Positions 47,014-56,278 of a DNA stretch of 57,819 bases are shown here, in pieces. Numbering within the stretch: the stretch's first letter is position 1; the number at the start of each line of letters is the position of its first letter. The stretch lies in assembly GCA_025060325.1 (NCBI GenBank), contig JANXBW010000029.1, positions 1-57,819 on the forward strand, given 5' to 3'. The translations under genes and the position numbers were made by a program. Source of the DNA: Thermoguttaceae bacterium (GTDB lineage Bacteria > Planctomycetota > Planctomycetia > Pirellulales > Thermoguttaceae). The notes under the pieces were generated by a model. The model was not told where the DNA came from. It saw nothing but the letters and a program-made list of their open reading frames with translations, and searched no databases.

Positions 47014-48210
47014 ATGAAATGTGCTCATTTTCGCCGGGCTTTGCGCAGTTGGCCTCTGCCGCGATTTGCTTATTATGCAGCTTTGCTCACGGTGCTCCTT
47101 TCGCCGGGTGCCTCCTATTTTTCTCCTAGTGCTTTCGCCCAGGGGCAAACCGTTGGCACTGGTGCCGCGGACGAAGCAACGCTTTACCGGCAAATGGTCG
47201 AGCGGGCAAGTGGCTTCCTTGCCCGAATCCAGGCCGAGGACGGATCTTTTGCCGCTTATGCCAGTCCCGCAGTCACTGCGATCGTGGCCACCGGCCTGAT
47301 GCAGAACGGATTTGCCCCGGACCATCCCGTGGTGGCCCGCGCACTTAAGTACTTGGAAGGTTTCGTGCAAGAAGACGGCGGCATTTATCGACCAGGCACC
47401 TATTACCAAAACTATGAAACTTGTATCGCGATGATGTGTTTCAACTTGGCCAACGCAGACGGCCGGTACAAAGCCATCTTGGAGAAGGCGGAACGCTTCG
47501 TTAAACGTGAACAGTGGGACGAGACGGAAGGGATCGATCAAAGCGACTTTCGCTACGGGGGAGCAGGCTATGGACGAAGTGCCCGCCCCGACCTTTCCAA
47601 CACCCACTTTCTGATCGACGCTCTGCGTGCGGTCGGCCGCGGGCCCGACGACGAAGCCATCCGCAAGGCGATCATCTTTGTCTCACGTTGCCAGAACTTT
47701 GAAAGCGAACACAATACAACTCCCTTTGCCGCCAAGAACCCCGACGGTGGCTTTTACTACACCCCGGCAAGTGGAGGCGTCAGCTTCGCTGGCCAAACGC
47801 CCACCGGAGGGCTGCGGAGTTACGGGTCAATGACTTACGCGGGACTTAAGAGCATGATTTATGCTGGGGTCGGGCCGGAAGACCCTCGCGTTAAGGCGGC
47901 CTGGGAGTGGATTCGTAAACACTACGATCTCCAGAGCAACCCCGGCCTGGGCAAGGCTGGACTTTACTACTACTACCATGTCTTCGCTAAAGCCCTCGAT
48001 GCGATCGGGGAAGACATCGTCGTCGACGAAGAAGGCATTGCCCACGATTGGCGGCGGGAACTCCTTCGCGAGCTTGCCAAACGTCAACAGCCCGATGGCT
48101 CCTGGGTCAATGAGGAAAGCCGCTGGATGGAAGGCGAACCGGCACTTGTCACCGGCTATGTCCTCATGGCCTTGGCCTACTGCAAGCCGGAAAAGTTGCC
48201 AAAAAAGTAA
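47014..48210 (+). CDS. Secreted prenyltransferase/squalene-oxidase-repeat protein
   Basis: A 398-residue exported protein. A signal peptide (about residues 1-42, ending AFAQ) is followed by an alpha/alpha toroid built of repeats like those in squalene cyclases and prenyltransferases (AEDGSFAAYASPAVTAIVATGL, EDGGIYRPGTYYQNYETCIAM, NPDGGFYYTPA, QQPDGSWVNE). The DxDD catalytic motif of squalene-hopene cyclases is absent and the protein is only about half cyclase length. A scaffold or protein-binding role is therefore likelier than terpenoid cyclisation. GAGGAGGGA precedes the ATG. Such proteins are common and uncharacterised in planctomycetes. Confidence 0.9.
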   Translation: MKCAHFRRALRSWPLPRFAYYAALLTVLLSPGASYFSPSAFAQGQTVGTGAADEATLYRQMVERASGFLARIQAEDGSFAAYASPAVTAIVATGLMQNGFAPDHPVVARALKYLEGFVQEDGGIYRPGTYYQNYETCIAMMCFNLANADGRYKAILEKAERFVKREQWDETEGIDQSDFRYGGAGYGRSARPDLSNTHFLIDALRAVGRGPDDEAIRKAIIFVSRCQNFESEHNTTPFAAKNPDGGFYYTPASGGVSFAGQTPTGGLRSYGSMTYAGLKSMIYAGVGPEDPRVKAAWEWIRKHYDLQSNPGLGKAGLYYYYHVFAKALDAIGEDIVVDEEGIAHDWRRELLRELAKRQQPDGSWVNEESRWMEGEPALVTGYVLMALAYCKPEKLPKK

Positions 48211-48455
48211 GCGCAAAACAAACCCCTCAATCCTTTCTGCCTTCCCATATCGACCGGTTTTGCTAGCCGGTGCCCGGGTAAGCTGCAGATTTTCCTTCGC
48301 AAGCGGGAGTGTAAAAACAAAGATCCCGCTGGCAACTCGGTGCCACACCCGACAGCTCATGGCCGGAGGGTGGCTCTTGCGCTATTTCATCGACAAAACC
48401 AAGCCCTCCGGCAACCGGGCGGCTTAAGGACCCTAGCAACTATGTTCACAAGGGA

Positions 48456-50324
48456 TCAAATCACCCGGCCATCCCAGCGGCGGAAGGCCTCCAGGGCGAA
48501 GTACTCCGGCAGACCAAACTGGTTAAACTGCTCGGCGGTCTGGCGGTTTCTTTCCTCAGCTCGCTGCCAGAATTCCCGCGGATCGTCTGGGCCGGGGAAA
48601 AGGGCCGTGTCCTTTTGCGATTCGTGCCGAAAGATCGCTTGCTTCTTCAAGTTGAGGTCTCGCGGGCTAAGCGGCACGGCAATATCAATCTGGTGCGGCG
48701 CCCATTCTTCCCAGGCACCCCGGTAGAGAAGCACATCCGGCCGACTGCCCGTCTGCAGCTCAATCTGCCGCAACGCCTCAAAGATCAGTCGGGCGCAGAC
48801 GCGATGCGTGCCGTGAGGATCGGACAAATCGCCGGCAACATACACCTGAGCAGGGGCCACCTTTTCGATACACTGCCGGACGACAGCTACGTCTTCCTCG
48901 CCCGGTGGACGCTTGGCCACTGTACCTGTGCGGTAAAACGGTAGGTCGAGAAAGTGCAGATTCTCCTCGCGAACACCGCAGACGGCGGCAGCGGCCTTAG
49001 CCTCGCTCCAGCGAATCAGGGCCTTCAGCTCTAGGACCACTGGATCGTCCGGCTGGCCCGGCTCTTTGGCCAACAAACTCTGGTGGACCTTGGCCTCAAG
49101 ATCGGCCGACTTTTGTTCGTCGATACCAAACCGTCGGTTGACCTCCCGCACCAAATCAGCCAGCTGGGCGGCATCGTGATCGTAAACAGCAATATTGCCG
49201 CTTACCATGTAGGCCACGTGGACTTCGTGTCCGTCTTCCACCAACCGGATCATCGTTCCCCCCATGCTGATCACATCGTCATCCGGATGGGGGCTAAAGA
49301 TAAGCACCCGGCACGGCTGTCTCCCGGCGGGGTGGTACTGAATCGTTTCCATTAGTTGACGAAAGACGCGATGAGCCAGCCTGGCCGCCGGACCATGATG
49401 CCGGAGGAGCTGGTGCAAATTGTGATTGCGAAAATCTTCCCCATCGAGCTTCAAAAGGGCTTTGCCAGTCCGTTGACAAAGCCACAGTACTGCCCGCTTT
49501 ATCATGTCATCGTTCCACACCACGTTGTGCAAAAGCCACGGAGTAGCCACCGCGGTGAGGCGACTGGCCGCCGCTTCGTCCAGATAAAATGCCGCATCCT
49601 TATGCCCCTGCAGGAAGCTTGCCGGCACCGCATTTGTGACCGGCTCCTCCAAGGCGGCTCGGATCACCCGGGCATACTCTTCCCCATAAGCGATCACCGC
49701 CACTTGTCGGGCAGCCAAGATTGTCTCGATGCCCACAGTAATTTTCTGAATGGGCACGTGCTCTTCGTGAAAGAAATCGGCCGCGCATTCCCGCCGTGTA
49801 ATCGGGTCAAGCACCGCCAAGCGCGTCCGGCTGCTTTCGACGGCAAACGGCTCATTGCCGGCAATGCGACCATTCCGCCCGATTGTCAACAATAGGAAGT
49901 CAAAGCCGCCCATCCGCTCAATTTTTTCCTCATAACGATAGCAAAACTCTTCCACCTGCTCGGCCGGCAGCGAGCCGTCCAAAAGGTGAACATTCTCCGG
50001 CCTTATGTTGACATGCGACAAAAATACCTCCCGCAGCCACCGCCCATAGTGCTGAAGCCGCCTTTCGTCAAGCCCGTGGAATTCCTCCAAGTTAAAGACA
50101 ACTACCGATGAAAAGTCCAACCCCTCCTCCCGATGGAGACGGACAAGTTCGCGGTAAACCCCCGTCAGCGCCGAGCCAGCCATCAGCCCAAGCACTGCCC
50201 GCCGACCCACGGCTTTACGCTCCTGGATTAAGTGGGCAATCAGTCGAGCGACATAGCCCGCGGCTGCTTGCTCGCTTTCGAACAAATAACAGGGGATCCG
50301 CGTGCCAAGAAGCGGAACGGCCAT
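48456..50324 (-). CDS. NagB-like domain fused to PIG-L-type deacetylase
   Basis: A 622-residue two-domain cytoplasmic protein. Residues about 1-265 resemble glucosamine-6-phosphate deaminase, with the phosphate loop as GLMAGSALTGVYREL. The catalytic positions are changed: the usual NMDEY reads NLEEF (Asp to Glu80), and the usual DGH-IAFNEP reads NGRIAGNEP (Asp to Asn151, His to Arg153). Glu158 is kept. Residues about 340-620 form a PIG-L/LmbE deacetylase with an intact zinc motif SPHPDDD and DPHGTH. The fusion itself is known in Bacteroidetes and planctomycetes. The start is ATG 50324, 10 bases after AAAGGA; a GTG lies two codons upstream. The deaminase half may be inactive or act on a modified sugar; the deacetylase half looks functional. 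Confidence 0.9.
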   Translation of the reverse strand: MAVPLLGTRIPCYLFESEQAAAGYVARLIAHLIQERKAVGRRAVLGLMAGSALTGVYRELVRLHREEGLDFSSVVVFNLEEFHGLDERRLQHYGRWLREVFLSHVNIRPENVHLLDGSLPAEQVEEFCYRYEEKIERMGGFDFLLLTIGRNGRIAGNEPFAVESSRTRLAVLDPITRRECAADFFHEEHVPIQKITVGIETILAARQVAVIAYGEEYARVIRAALEEPVTNAVPASFLQGHKDAAFYLDEAAASRLTAVATPWLLHNVVWNDDMIKRAVLWLCQRTGKALLKLDGEDFRNHNLHQLLRHHGPAARLAHRVFRQLMETIQYHPAGRQPCRVLIFSPHPDDDVISMGGTMIRLVEDGHEVHVAYMVSGNIAVYDHDAAQLADLVREVNRRFGIDEQKSADLEAKVHQSLLAKEPGQPDDPVVLELKALIRWSEAKAAAAVCGVREENLHFLDLPFYRTGTVAKRPPGEEDVAVVRQCIEKVAPAQVYVAGDLSDPHGTHRVCARLIFEALRQIELQTGSRPDVLLYRGAWEEWAPHQIDIAVPLSPRDLNLKKQAIFRHESQKDTALFPGPDDPREFWQRAEERNRQTAEQFNQFGLPEYFALEAFRRWDGRVI

Positions 50325-50477
50325 CGCCACCAGTTCCTTTCACCAGGCGAAGACTGCTAGCAAATCATCCGCCACCGTAAACAAAAAGGGAGCCTCCCGA
50401 TTTGTAGACAGCAACCGGCACTCGCGACGAGGCTCCACCACTTTAGTCCCGCAGGGGTTGACCACCTTCCTCAGCAG

Positions 50478-51617
50478 CTAGTTGACCACCACCATATTGT
50501 CCCGATGAACCACCTCCTGATAGGGGCACTGGCCGAGCACCCGGGTAATTTCCGATGTCTTTAAGCCTCGGATTTTCCGCACTTCTTCGGCCGAATAGTT
50601 AGTCAGCCCGCGGGCCAGCTCCCGACCCTCCAGATCGCACAAAGCAACCACGTCCCCTTTGTGGAATTCCCCCTGAACATCGACAATTCCCGCCGGCAAC
50701 AAGCTTCGGCCGGCATGAAGGACCGCTTGACAAGCTCCGGCATCGAGGATCAGTTTGCCCCGCGGTTTGACGGTTAGCCCAATCCACCGCTTGCGAGCAC
50801 CCAGCACGCCACCTTGGGCAAGGATAAGGGTGCCGACCGGCTCGCCGGCCAAAATCCGCCTGAGGATATTCGGCTCCTTGCCACGCGCGATAATCACGCT
50901 GCCGCCGGCCAAAGTGGTCTGCCTGGCTGCTTCCAACTTGCTTGCCATTCCACCTCGGGTCAGACCTGTCACCTTATCCCGCACCAAATCGAACACCGAG
51001 CGATCCACCTTCTCAATCGTCGGAATGACCCGGGAAGTCGGCTCGGCCGGGTCACCGTCATACACGCCGGCTACATCGGATAGCAAGATAAGCAGCGGTG
51101 CCTGGATGAGGTTTGTGACGATAGCCGCCAAACGATCGTTGTCGCCAAAAGTTAGTTGCAATTCTTCGACGCTGACCGTGTCATTCTCGTTGATAATTGG
51201 CACCGCTCCTAAGTTGAGCAGAGTTACCAACGTATTACGGGCATTGAGGTAACGCACACGGTTTTCCACATCTTCGGCGGTGAGCAGGATTTGGGCGGCA
51301 TGCCGGCCGAATCGCGTAAGCGATCGCTCGTAAGCTTCGATAAGGGCACTTTGCCCGATAGCGGCTACCGCCTGAAGCATGGCCAAGTCAGTGGGCCGCT
51401 GCTTCAAACCCAGCCGGCCCATCCCCGCCCCGACGGCACCAGAGCTTACGACCACGACCTTCCGTCCGGAGGATATAACATCATTAAGCTGCTCACAAAA
51501 ATGATCAATCCACTCCGTGTCAAGGATCCCTCCTTGCCGGGTGATTACCCTTGTTCCCACTTTGATCACGATAACCGACGCCCCGGCCGCTATTTCCTGC
51601 CTAACTAGATCAACCAT
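50478..51617 (-). CDS. proB: Glutamate 5-kinase
   Basis: A 379-residue enzyme that phosphorylates glutamate for proline synthesis. The amino-acid kinase domain (about 10-255) shows IVIKVGTRVIT, SSGAVGAGMGRL, INENDTVSVEEL, FGDNDRLAA and the nucleotide-site GMASKLEAAR. The C-terminal PUA domain (about 280-370) has GKLILDAGACQAVLHAGRSLLPAGI. The ATG at 51617 is preferred because GGAG lies 6 bases upstream; in-frame ATGs at 51620 and 51635 are alternatives. The partner proA is not in the window. Confidence 0.95.
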   Translation of the reverse strand: MVDLVRQEIAAGASVIVIKVGTRVITRQGGILDTEWIDHFCEQLNDVISSGRKVVVVSSGAVGAGMGRLGLKQRPTDLAMLQAVAAIGQSALIEAYERSLTRFGRHAAQILLTAEDVENRVRYLNARNTLVTLLNLGAVPIINENDTVSVEELQLTFGDNDRLAAIVTNLIQAPLLILLSDVAGVYDGDPAEPTSRVIPTIEKVDRSVFDLVRDKVTGLTRGGMASKLEAARQTTLAGGSVIIARGKEPNILRRILAGEPVGTLILAQGGVLGARKRWIGLTVKPRGKLILDAGACQAVLHAGRSLLPAGIVDVQGEFHKGDVVALCDLEGRELARGLTNYSAEEVRKIRGLKTSEITRVLGQCPYQEVVHRDNMVVVN

Positions 51618-52609
51618 CATTGACTCCAAGGTCATAGATGCAAGTTCGCTTATCGGAACTATTATCGACGCTTGAATCTGGTCCGTATTAAGGCTCGCCT
51701 TGCCGGACTAGCACCGGCCGCGGAATAACTGCCTGCGCGGGCAATTCCTCCAATGATCCGCCACCTAAACCAGTGCGAAATACCCACGGCAACACGCGAG
51801 ATGGCGGCGGATTTTTTCGGGACCAATCCCCCCCAATGGGCGAACGTCAGGTGCTCCCCAAAAGCCGAAGTGAGGTAAGCTATCGGCTAAAGCCGGGTTT
51901 GTTCTGAGGATCCTTTCGGGATTCCGCCTTTCTCCGTCGCGTGAAAGCAGCTCGCCCCGGTACTGGCAGCTTGCGACTAAGCCGAATTTGCCGGTCGCAT
52001 CGGCAAACCATTCTGCCCAAGCTGCCAATGGGTTGTCGAGACCGACCAAACTCGGGCACATATCGGCCTTCCCGGTGAGGAAAGATCGCCAATTTGGGCG
52101 GAACCGGGTTTCCATCAAAGACGACCGACCCCGACACCCCGCTTTATGCCGCCAAATTCCCACCAAGACATGCCGGCTACCGTTTTAAGGCACATGACTT
52201 GCGTTCCGACCCCTTTCACCGGCGCTTTAGCCGAAAACCAAAAGCGGCACCGGCCAGGAAATCCTGACCAATTCGGGTCCGTGTCCGGGGAAGCGCGCGT
52301 ACCTGCGCATGGAGCACCGGGGGAAGACTCCACAGTTGGCCGAACTGTCGCCGGCCACCGGCCTGCAAAGGGCGTCCCCCAGAATCCGCTAATTCACAAG
52401 AAGACCTCCCGGGGGGCAGAAACACGCGGTGAGCGCTTTTCGGTTGACATGGCCATGCAGGCGAGGGCATCTTTTCGGCCCGGCGAGTTGGGTGGGCCAA
52501 ATCCAGCCCCTTACCGTGCTGGAACGGCTAGGCGGGAAGCTTCGCACAAAGCGGGCTAGAACTTCTCCGTTAGGCTTTTTTGCGATCTTTTTGGGGAAGG
52601 GACCAATCC
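51618..52609. other. Long spacer between proB and glmS
   Basis: Nothing recognisable in these 992 bases. Open frames of 133 codons (-, 51765-52166) and 137 codons (+, 52146-52559) match nothing I know and have no convincing start signal. Promoters for the divergent proB and glmS genes must lie here. Confidence 0.5.
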
Positions 52610-54478
52610 ATGTGTGGCATTGTGGGGTACATTGGCACTCAAGAGGCTGCCCCGATTCTCCTTCAGGGACTCCGCCGGCTTGAGTACCGCGGTTACGACA
52701 GCGCGGGCCTGGCCACGCTCAGCGGCCCTGGCCAATTTCACATAGCGAAGCTTGCCGGGCGAGTTGACAAATTGGCCGGCCTCCTCGCCCACCGACCTTG
52801 CCCGGGAACCATCGGCATCGCTCATACGCGCTGGGCTACCCACGGCCCACCCTCCGATGCCAACGCCCATCCTCATCTTGGCGGAGAAGGCGAAGTGCTT
52901 GTCGTCCACAACGGGGTGATTGAAAACTATGCGGCCCTCCGGCACCGTCTCGAGGCGCAGGGATTTCCCTTCCGCTCTGCTACGGACACCGAGGCCATCG
53001 CCCACCTGCTGGCCGCCGAGCTTCGCCGCGAATCTTTTCCCGACTTCCTCGGCCCAAACGATATCGCACGCCTTGCCCAGCTTTTCCTGCACGTCTTAGG
53101 GCAGCTGCGGGGGACTTATGGTCTAGCAATTCTCTTGCCGCGCTGGCCCGATGTCCTTATTGCCGCCCGATTGGGAAGCCCCGTGCTTCTTGGGATTGGC
53201 GATGGCGCTTACTTTATAGCCAGCGATCCCGCTGCCCTTGCCGGCCAGGCGGATAAGGTTGTTTACTTAGCCGATCATGAGCTTGCCGTTCTGACCCGCG
53301 ACTCGTTTCTTGTTTGCCACCGCGACACTGGTCCCACCCAAGTCGCCTGCCGCCCGCTTGATATCGATGTCCGCGACATCGAGCTGGGCAATTTCGCCCA
53401 CTACATGCTCAAGGAAATCTTCGAGCAACCCGAGGCCATCCGCAACTGCATGCGCGGTAGACTGGACAAAGATACAGCCACGGCTCGTTTCGGCGGTCTC
53501 AACCTCTCCCCTCGGCAACTGCGTCGTGTAGATCGGATCATTATGACCGGCTGTGGCACAAGCTGGCATGCCGGCTTAGTTGCCGAATATCAGATCGAAA
53601 CACTGGCCCGCCTAGCCGTGGAAGTTGAATACGCAAGCGAGCTGCGCTATCGCAATCCCCCAGTTGGTCCCAATACCCTGCTTTTTGCCATCACCCAAAG
53701 TGGCGAGACAGCCGACACCCTCGCCGCCCTTCGGGAAATGAAACGCAAAGGCAATCCCACCCTAGCTATCTGCAATGTCGTGGGAAGTTCCATCGCTCGT
53801 GAAGCCGACGGCGGCATTTACCTCCACGCCGGCCCGGAAATCGGCGTCGCCTCCACCAAAGCTTTCGCCTGCCAGTGTACAGTCACCGCGATGCTTGCCC
53901 TCTACTTTGGCCGACTTCACCACCTGGGCTTTGACGAAGGCCTTGAGATCATCTCCCAGCTAGAGTCTTTACCCCAAAAGGTCGAAGCAGCCCTCGAAGT
54001 CGACGCCCAAGTCCGACGCATCGCCGAAAAATACGCCCACTGCTCTAACTTTCTTTATCTGGGACGTCACATCAACTTTCCCACTGCCCTGGAAGGTGCT
54101 CTGAAGCTTAAGGAAATCAGCTATATCCATGCCGAAGGATACCCCGCCGCGGAAATGAAGCATGGCCCTATTGCCCTTGTGGACAAAAATACACCCAGTG
54201 TCTTCATCATTCCCCAAGGCCCTGTCTACGACAAGATCCTCGCCAACATGCAGGAAATTCGGGCCCGCGGAGGCCCCATTATTGCCCTTGTCAACTACGG
54301 CGACCAGGAGGCAGCCAAACTTGCCGACGATGTCCTCTATTTGCCGCCGGCCCCCTTCTACCTCCAGCCGATCATCTTCGTCGTGCCGCTCCAGCTCCTG
54401 GCTTATCATATCGCCGTCTTGCGGGGCTGCGATGTCGATAAACCCCGCAACTTGGCCAAAAGCGTCACTGTGGAATAA
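52610..54478 (+). CDS. glmS: Glutamine-fructose-6-phosphate aminotransferase (isomerising)
   Basis: A 622-residue enzyme that makes glucosamine 6-phosphate from fructose 6-phosphate and glutamine, the entry to amino-sugar and peptidoglycan synthesis. The ATG at 52610 is fixed by the catalytic Cys following it (MCGIVGYIG), with GGGGAAGGGA upstream. The glutaminase domain includes RLEYRGYDSAGLA and HTRWATHG. Two SIS domains follow (TGCGTSWHAG, ITQSGETADTL, EVGVASTKAF-type and LEGALKLKEISYIHAEGYPAAEMKHGP), and the C-terminal tail NLAKSVTVE is standard. It is slightly longer than average because of a loop in the glutaminase domain. I see no glmS ribozyme upstream. Confidence 0.96.
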   Translation: MCGIVGYIGTQEAAPILLQGLRRLEYRGYDSAGLATLSGPGQFHIAKLAGRVDKLAGLLAHRPCPGTIGIAHTRWATHGPPSDANAHPHLGGEGEVLVVHNGVIENYAALRHRLEAQGFPFRSATDTEAIAHLLAAELRRESFPDFLGPNDIARLAQLFLHVLGQLRGTYGLAILLPRWPDVLIAARLGSPVLLGIGDGAYFIASDPAALAGQADKVVYLADHELAVLTRDSFLVCHRDTGPTQVACRPLDIDVRDIELGNFAHYMLKEIFEQPEAIRNCMRGRLDKDTATARFGGLNLSPRQLRRVDRIIMTGCGTSWHAGLVAEYQIETLARLAVEVEYASELRYRNPPVGPNTLLFAITQSGETADTLAALREMKRKGNPTLAICNVVGSSIAREADGGIYLHAGPEIGVASTKAFACQCTVTAMLALYFGRLHHLGFDEGLEIISQLESLPQKVEAALEVDAQVRRIAEKYAHCSNFLYLGRHINFPTALEGALKLKEISYIHAEGYPAAEMKHGPIALVDKNTPSVFIIPQGPVYDKILANMQEIRARGGPIIALVNYGDQEAAKLADDVLYLPPAPFYLQPIIFVVPLQLLAYHIAVLRGCDVDKPRNLAKSVTVE

Positions 54479-54771
54479 ACGCCGTAGCGCCGGGCAAAGC
54501 TTCGCCCGTAAACGAAATTCCTTTTTCGCCCGGCAAAAAGATCGGGGTATGGCAAACTCTGCCGCGGTCGCAATCCGGCTCCCTTGGGCCGTCTGTCGGA
54601 GAAGTTAACGATCCCCTGAAGCCCCTCCCGACCCATCTTGGCCGGATTCCCCACAGCGGACACTTCCGCCCCCATCACCCATAGGGCGTGTCTTAATGTA
54701 CAATTTCATTTGGCAAGACAAGGTCCCTTTGCGTCGGAAAAGCCGCCGCTTTTTCCCGAAGGACTGTCACC

Positions 54772-56253
54772 ATGAGCGACCAATGGTACGTGCGGATCGG
54801 CACGGAAATTCGTGGTCCGCTCACCCGTGCTCAGGTATTGGGACTCCTGACCCAAGGCCTTCTCTCCCCGGAGGACGCCCTCAGCCGAAGCCCGAGCGGC
54901 CCGTGGACTTTAGTAAAAAATGTGCTTCCTGGGGCGGGAGCGCCCGCGGGCGATTCCCCTTCCGCCCCGACCTCTCCACCAGCCGAGCGGACTCCCCTCC
55001 GGCCTCAATCGCCCCAACCACCGGTCGCCGCACCCGTTCCCCCGCCGGACAGCCCCCCGCCGCCTGTCCCTCCCCAGGCGGGTCTTACCCCAACCGCAAC
55101 GGCAACTTCTTTTTCCAAAGCCCGGCACCCTGTAACCTCCACCCCCTCCGGCGAGCATCTCTCCCCGGCTGAGATCCGGCGGGAGAAGCGCGCCAAGCAA
55201 TTTGCGCTAGTTGGCGTACTTTGTGCCCTCTTGCTCGGCTCGCTGGTCTCCGGGGCGATCCTTGTGTTTGCCGTTTACAAAATCCGCAGCTGGCTTGCGA
55301 CCTCGGCTCAGCAGCCCAAAGAGCAACGACGGTCCGCCCAGACCGGTGCCCTGCAAGTTCCCCCCGTCAAAGCCGAGCAAGACCTCGATGAACTGCTTGC
55401 CGGCGTGGGATCACTCCTTGCCGAGCAACCCACCGGCCCAACTGACCAAGGCCAGTCTACTCCGCGGTGGCTGAATGCCAGTACCGAAACCGCCCAGCTC
55501 GGACCGTTTACGATTCGCGTGCTCAAGGCGGAAATTGGCTTTGGCCGGCTCATTTCCCCCGCAGGCCGTGCCGTCCGCTTTCGCGATCCTTGCCTCCTTG
55601 TGACGCTCCAGTACACGGTGGATACCCCTGGTAAGCAGGCGGCCTTCCGGGGCTGGACGCAAACCGCCCGCTCGGGCTCCCTCCCCATTCTCCAGGATCA
55701 CGCCGGCCGACAGCTCCCCCTGAAACGCTACGGAGGCTTCCGGTTGGAAGGTCAGGCCGAACCGGCCGAGCTTAGCCCCGGCGAATCCCTCACCGACGTG
55801 CTTGCCTTCGAGGCCCCCGCCGGCACTGTCCGCTCCCTTCGCCTGGTGATACCCGGCGAACCCTTCGGCGCTAAAGGCCAAGTGGGCTTTATCCTCCCGG
55901 CCGACATGGTCGCCGATGCCCGCCCCGCCGGTGGCACGCCTCAGCGGCTAAGCACACTAAGGACTAGCGATCGCTCCACAGAAGACTCTCCGGAGGATCG
56001 CGACTCTGCCGGACGAGCTGCTCCCGTTGCGGCCGCCAAACCGGGCGACAGTGCCGCCCCGGTGCCCTCCGATCAACCTGACGAGCGAATTCCTATCCCG
56101 GGTCTAGAAGAAGAGCACGCCCCCCAGGGCGAACAAGCCGGCCAGCCGCCACGCGAATTTGCTGACGATCCCAAGTTGCAAGCTTTGGGCGAAGAGACGT
56201 CCCGGCAACTCCTCCGGCAGCGTCCCGCCTCGGACAGCCGCCGCGGACGCTGA
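54772..56253 (+). CDS. GYF-domain membrane protein with Pro-rich linker
   Basis: A 493-residue protein of unknown function. The N-terminal GYF_2/DUF4339-type domain (about 1-52: QWYVRIGTEIRGPLTRAQVLGLLTQGLL) usually binds proline-rich peptides. A Pro-rich segment (about 60-105) could be an internal ligand. One transmembrane helix (about residues 145-170: FALVGVLCALLLGSLVSGAILVFAVY) separates this cytoplasmic part from an outer region. That region has a beta-rich domain (about 240-385: LGPFTIRVLKAEIGF, FRDPCLLVTLQYTVD), which resembles DUF4352-like folds, and an acidic disordered tail. AAGGA precedes the ATG. The architecture is common in planctomycetes; the function is not known. Confidence 0.88.
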   Translation: MSDQWYVRIGTEIRGPLTRAQVLGLLTQGLLSPEDALSRSPSGPWTLVKNVLPGAGAPAGDSPSAPTSPPAERTPLRPQSPQPPVAAPVPPPDSPPPPVPPQAGLTPTATATSFSKARHPVTSTPSGEHLSPAEIRREKRAKQFALVGVLCALLLGSLVSGAILVFAVYKIRSWLATSAQQPKEQRRSAQTGALQVPPVKAEQDLDELLAGVGSLLAEQPTGPTDQGQSTPRWLNASTETAQLGPFTIRVLKAEIGFGRLISPAGRAVRFRDPCLLVTLQYTVDTPGKQAAFRGWTQTARSGSLPILQDHAGRQLPLKRYGGFRLEGQAEPAELSPGESLTDVLAFEAPAGTVRSLRLVIPGEPFGAKGQVGFILPADMVADARPAGGTPQRLSTLRTSDRSTEDSPEDRDSAGRAAPVAAAKPGDSAAPVPSDQPDERIPIPGLEEEHAPQGEQAGQPPREFADDPKLQALGEETSRQLLRQRPASDSRRGR

Positions 56254-56278
56254 CAGGCCTCCTGCCCCCTCCTCCAGA

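Noticed and set aside
46630-47607. 325-codon - strand frame
   Set aside because: Much of it is antisense to the prenyltransferase-repeat gene and the remainder matches nothing.
52146-52559. 137-codon frame upstream of glmS, and the idea of a glmS ribozyme there
   Set aside because: The frame has no family, and I could not find the conserved core of the glmS ribozyme by eye.
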